From the NCBI GenBank assembly GCA_963519305.1, contig CAUQMS010000004.1, positions 124,001 through 188,000 of the forward strand: DNA of 64,000 bases, read 5' to 3'. Of the stretch, positions 62,578-64,000 are shown in pieces (within the stretch, counting starts at the first letter, position 1; every line of letters begins with the position of its first letter). The notes below the pieces were generated by a model. The model did not search any database and had not been told where the DNA came from. It was given only the letters and a program-made list of their open reading frames with translations. The stretch comes from Ewingella sp963519305. Its GTDB lineage: Bacteria; Pseudomonadota; Gammaproteobacteria; Enterobacterales; Enterobacteriaceae. A program made the translations under genes and the position numbers.

Positions 62578-62607
62578 TAAAGCGCCCTGAATAGTCGGGC
62601 GCTTTTT
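62578..62607 (+). terminator. Terminator of the internalin-like gene
   Basis: AAAGCGCCC / GGGCGCTTT with a 9-base loop, ending in T5. The A/T flanks also allow use by convergent aqpZ. Confidence 0.9.
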
Positions 62608-62623
62608 ATGAGCCAGGGTAAAT

Positions 62624-63337
62624 CTACAGCGTCGGATGCGCAGTCGTTTTTCTCTCCAGCAAACAGCGGTAAATAAGACCGCCTGCTATCCCGCCAAGAA
62701 TAGGTACCAGCCAGAATACCCATAATTGCTGAATGGCCCAGGTTCCCTGGAATAATGCTACGGCCGTACTTCGGGCCGGGTTCACCGAGGTATTGGTTAC
62801 CGGAATGCTGATTAAGTGAATTAAGGTTAATGCCAGACCGATCGCCAGCGGAGCAAAACCTGCCGATGCATGTCTGTCGGTCGCGCCATGAATGACAATC
62901 AAAAACACCGCCGATAATACAAACTCAATTACAATCGCTGACGTCAGTGAATAACCGCCCGGTGAATGTTCCCCATAACCATTGGACGCGAATCCGCTGG
63001 TCGTGGCGTCAAACCCGGCTTTACCACTGGCGATCAGATATAACACGGCTGCTGCTGCAATCCCTCCGACCACCTGCGCCACTATATAGGGCACCACATC
63101 TTTGGCCGGGAAACGGCCTCCTGCTAATAAGCCTATGGTGATCGCAGGGTTAAAATGGCCGCCGGAAATATGGCCGACAGCATAAGCCATGGTCACTACG
63201 GTTAAACCAAACGCCAGTGCTACACCAACAAAACCAATACCCAGTTGTGGGAAAGCTGCTGCTAATACAGCACTGCCACAGCCGCCAAACACGAGAACAA
63301 ACGTTCCTAAGAACTCAGCCGACAATTTACTTAGCAT
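62624..63337 (-). CDS. aqpZ: Aquaporin Z
   Basis: This is a 237-residue water channel with six TM helices. Both NPA motifs are present: N63-P-A65 in GGHFNPAIT and the second in SVNPARS, whose Arg is the selectivity-filter residue. H61 and the narrow-pore residues fit a water-specific aquaporin rather than GlpF. The start MLSKLSAEFLGTFVLVFGG matches AqpZ. It is monocistronic, on the opposite strand to the LRR gene. Confidence 0.95.
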   Translation of the reverse strand: MLSKLSAEFLGTFVLVFGGCGSAVLAAAFPQLGIGFVGVALAFGLTVVTMAYAVGHISGGHFNPAITIGLLAGGRFPAKDVVPYIVAQVVGGIAAAAVLYLIASGKAGFDATTSGFASNGYGEHSPGGYSLTSAIVIEFVLSAVFLIVIHGATDRHASAGFAPLAIGLALTLIHLISIPVTNTSVNPARSTAVALFQGTWAIQQLWVFWLVPILGGIAGGLIYRCLLERKTTAHPTL

Positions 63338-63479
63338 GGGATTATCCGCCCTTCATCAACGTATTTTTCTACAGCGCCTGTAATGTCCCGCAACAAGGTG
63401 ATCACCTTGGGAGATTACTGTTATTAGTATAGTTTCTGTTTTTTATTATTTTCATAATAAGTTTTAGCAACGCTATAAA

Positions 63480-63512
63480 TAAAAAAACACCCGATATCAC
63501 ATCGGGTGTTTG
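63480..63512 (-). terminator. Terminator after the cytochrome c gene
   Basis: AAACACCCGAT / ATCGGGTGTTT with a 5-base loop. On the minus strand it is followed by a run of seven T, 48 bases after the cytochrome stop codon. Confidence 0.9.
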
Positions 63513-63560
63513 ATTTTTTGACGTGTATAAACTAACAGCCAGAAGGGCAGTGGCTTTCCG

Positions 63561-64000
63561 TTATTTTGTCAGTTTACGTTTTCTTCCCAGCCAGAATATT
63601 AGCAGCAGCAGAATGACCACGCCCGACACCATCGCCGGAACCATATAAGGTTGCAGTTTAGCCAGCAGCGTTACCGGGCCACCGGCACGCAACACCGCAA
63701 CGTCATGGGCATTGACCTGAATTGCCGCATTGCCGTAATTCTTCAGCACATAATTGGAGATATCGGCAATCTGCTGGTCATCAAGCTGGCCGACGTAGGA
63801 ACCTTCGCCAAATTTCGGCATCAGTACATGCTCGTTACCGACCTGACGGTCCACGCCGTAGAGAATGGCAGAGATCAGATTGGACGCATTCCCCATGCCG
63901 GTCGCGGTGTTGTTATAGAGTGACGGGTAGGCCTGATTTTTGCTGCCGGAGCCGTCAGGCTGGTGACAACTGGCGCAATACCCGCTGAACAGAGCCGCGC
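63561..64000 (-). CDS. Membrane-anchored cytochrome c subunit, partial (gene enters from beyond the window)
   Basis: Only the C-terminal 146 residues lie inside the window. Reading to the window edge reveals a heme-binding CASCH in the segment FSGYCASCHQPDGSG, so the frame is longer than its first ATG at 63896 suggests. The domain includes LMPKFGEGSYVGQLDDQQIA with the axial Met, and a C-terminal TM anchor (MVPAMVSGVVILLLLIFWLG) before basic residues. This is the layout of the last heme domain of the triheme cytochrome subunit of membrane gluconate 2-dehydrogenase or alcohol dehydrogenase. Which of these cannot be decided here. Confidence 0.85.
   Translation of the reverse strand, partial: AALFSGYCASCHQPDGSGSKNQAYPSLYNNTATGMGNASNLISAILYGVDRQVGNEHVLMPKFGEGSYVGQLDDQQIADISNYVLKNYGNAAIQVNAHDVAVLRAGGPVTLLAKLQPYMVPAMVSGVVILLLLIFWLGRKRKLTK

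Overview
The window is chromosomal DNA of an enterobacterium. The blocks yfaE-nrdB-nrdA-ubiG-gyrA, rcsC/rcsB-rcsD, micF/ompC and yejM-yejL-yejK-rplY-radD-rsuA-bcr are all laid out as in E. coli and its relatives. ERIC-type repeats, an Scs cluster, a second FtsI and a sugar-acid locus next to a membrane cytochrome c fit a Serratia/Rahnella/Ewingella-like member of the order. That placement is inference; no rRNA gene is present to settle it.

Region 1 (1-16,300) is core. It holds ribonucleotide reductase class Ia with its ferredoxin, controlled by visible NrdR and DnaA boxes, then UbiG, GyrA (natural Thr83) and the Rcs phosphorelay (RcsC hybrid kinase, RcsD phosphotransferase, RcsB regulator). 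An MFS transporter follows.

Region 2 (about 14,450-38,650) is an accessory block placed between rcsD and micF/ompC, which are neighbours in E. coli. Its centre is one 15.2-kb gene for a 5,076-residue BapA/LapA-type surface adhesin with about 46 Ig-like domains. Three genes for a dedicated type I secretion system follow (TolC-like, ABC ATPase, HlyD-like). A large Sel1/TPR-type protein lies on the other strand. The adhesin shows two levels of tandem duplication: four exact 297-bp units, then four copies of a four-domain block of about 1.2 kb.

Region 3 (38,900-44,130) holds the sRNA gene micF with a mar/sox-type box, an OmpC-like porin behind OmpR-type sites, a DUF1348 protein, a MarA-sized AraC regulator, two unannotated tiny membrane ORFs, a second FtsI (PBP3-like) and a LexA-controlled DinI-like protein.

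Region 4 (44,300-47,870) is scsABCD, for copper tolerance and periplasmic thiol redox. Region 5 (47,950-56,050) is the conserved yejM-to-bcr block with two ERIC-family insertions.

Region 6 (56,077-61,420) is a sugar-acid module. A LacI-type regulator, a D-2-hydroxyacid dehydrogenase and an MFS carrier are divergent from idnO and a second SDR. Two CRP-type sites are suitably placed, and one operator resembles GntR/IdnR sites.

Region 7 (61,600-64,000) has an AT-rich gene for an internalin-like leucine-rich-repeat protein with a Listeria-type Ig-like C-terminus, then aqpZ, and the 3' part of a membrane-anchored cytochrome c cut by the window end.
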